A stretch of 48,669 nt of DNA, from positions 1 to 48,669 of the IMG/VR virus record IMGVR_UViG_3300028809_000021; one strand, written 5' to 3'. The DNA is from a virus. The notes beneath the pieces are model-generated. The model did no database searches and was not told where the DNA came from. It saw only the letters and a program-made list of their open reading frames with translations. How positions within the stretch are numbered: position 1 is the first letter of the stretch; each line of letters begins with the position of its first letter. Below are positions 47,944-48,669 of this stretch, piece after piece. The position numbers and the translations under genes were made by a program.

Positions 47944-48468
47944 ATGAAGGAGTTAGATCCTTTGATTTTATCTATTAGGCAGCTGAAAAGTTGGACAGAA
48001 AATCAATTAGCAGCTGAATTAAAATACGGGCCAGGTTACTTTTCACAACTAAGAAGTAGGGAAAAAAGTGAAAACAAGTCACTAGTCACACAAAAGTTAT
48101 ATGACCGGCTAAAAGACTTGGAAGCCAGTTTGCTAAACGCAAACACTATTAAGCCTGAAAATGTAACCCTGAAAGGTCACAGAGAGTACACCCTTCAGGA
48201 TTACATAGACAAAGTGGAGGAGCAAAATCAATTTCTTCAAGAAATTGTCCGTGCAGGTCTCATCGATCTGAAAGCTAGTTCAGGAAAGATTCTTCAGATG
48301 CTGGATAAGACGCGTCAACAATTACAGGTAAACGATGTACTAATGATGGACTCGCTTGATCGGTTAGAGGAACGACCTGAAGGGACACTCGCAGAAGCCG
48401 CCGACAATTCAGAACTCGCTCTTGAACAGATTCGGAAAGGTGTGGGCAAACCAGCTTCGAGCAAGTAA
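47944..48468 (+). CDS. Repressor-like DNA-binding protein
   Basis: I start the gene at the ATG at 47944 (MKELDPLILSIRQLKSWTEN), which follows an A-rich leader. The N-terminal part (about 1-50: WTENQLAAELKYGPGYFSQL) looks like an HTH. The middle (about 80-130) is a coiled coil. The tail is Glu/Ala-rich. Divergent transcription from the Cro-like gene, with a palindrome and repeats between them, supports a repressor role. Confidence 0.7.
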   Translation: MKELDPLILSIRQLKSWTENQLAAELKYGPGYFSQLRSREKSENKSLVTQKLYDRLKDLEASLLNANTIKPENVTLKGHREYTLQDYIDKVEEQNQFLQEIVRAGLIDLKASSGKILQMLDKTRQQLQVNDVLMMDSLDRLEERPEGTLAEAADNSELALEQIRKGVGKPASSK

Positions 48469-48669
48469 GACACGCCAGTGGTAGAGGGCCATTGACACTC
48501 ATAGCAAAAAAGGTTTTCGGTTAACAATCGTTGTTAGGTGACAGATAAGGTAGGTAAGCGAGCACGTTAACCGGGGGCTGGGTCTAAGGCTTTCAAAGGG
48601 ATCGGGTTTTGCTAATAAATTTAGCAGATTCTTTCGGTTTTCCAAATTAGAATTTCAGTTAACCGCTCG
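48469..48669. other. Right-end non-coding region
   Basis: About 200 bases after the repressor-like gene hold no gene I can support. A small hairpin (TGCTAA / TTTAGCA) is near 48610, and GTTAACCG occurs twice (near 48567 and 48655). If the genome is circular, this runs into the left-end terminator. Confidence 0.5.

Noticed and set aside
1-48669. CRISPR arrays, insertion sequences and integrase genes
   Set aside because: No evenly spaced repeats, no transposase and no integrase motifs were found on either strand.

Overview
The window looks like the whole, or nearly whole, genome of a tailed phage with a siphovirus-type (HK97-fold) head and tail module. The host is probably a member of the Bacteroidota, perhaps the Chitinophagaceae. 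Clues to the host are promoters of the TTTG / TAnnTTTG type, Sec signal peptides ending in SFAQ or LQAQ, weak Shine-Dalgarno sites, and DGR target proteins of a type I associate with Bacteroidota phages. Nearly every gene is on the minus strand. Only two small genes at the left end and a repressor-like gene at the right end are on plus. I see no integrase, DNA polymerase or lysogeny attachment site, so the lifestyle is open.

Layout in the direction of minus-strand transcription (right to left). 47.5-48.5 kb is a divergent control region with a Cro-like and a repressor-like gene, a palindrome and direct repeats. 46.0-47.5 kb holds a DGR target protein, a small DNA-binding protein and a chain of overlapping micro-genes, several encoding single-membrane-segment peptides, closed by a terminator. 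45.0-45.8 kb has no convincing protein gene. It is dense in RNA structure, with two interleaved 12-bp helices (a pseudoknot), several hairpins and an intact tRNA-Met(CAT), and it lies between two terminators. This is probably a large ornate phage RNA of the GOLLD/ROOL kind. 40.8-44.8 kb is recombination: a Sak4-like ATPase, a PD-(D/E)XK nuclease fused to an FtsK-type ATPase, and an HNH protein. 38.5-40.8 kb is a diversity-generating retroelement (DGR). 36.2-38.5 kb is replication: a DnaA domain IV-like protein and a DUF1376-like initiator with internal iterons. 27.4-36.1 kb is a run of small accessory genes, including a Dam-type methylase and a YopX-like protein. 0.9-27.3 kb is the late operon: terS, terL, portal, minor head protein, protease, capsid, a five-gene glycan cassette, connectors, tail proteins (with a programmed -1 frameshift in the tail chaperone gene), a giant tail fibre, a secreted esterase-like protein and lysis genes.

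The DGR is the strongest special system. A 61-bp template repeat beside a YADD reverse transcriptase matches three variable repeats in two proteins. All 33 mismatches fall on template adenines (coding strand), and none of the 44 non-adenine positions differ. One protein carries two variable repeats. The third repeat lies 7.1 kb away and has an adjacent 8-bp hairpin.

Two other unusual systems are the structured RNA locus with an embedded tRNA, and the sugar-transfer cassette (GT25-like, a second GT, FkbM methyltransferase, GT11 fucosyltransferase-like, GT4) placed between the capsid and head-tail connector genes. That position suggests the phage decorates its own virion.
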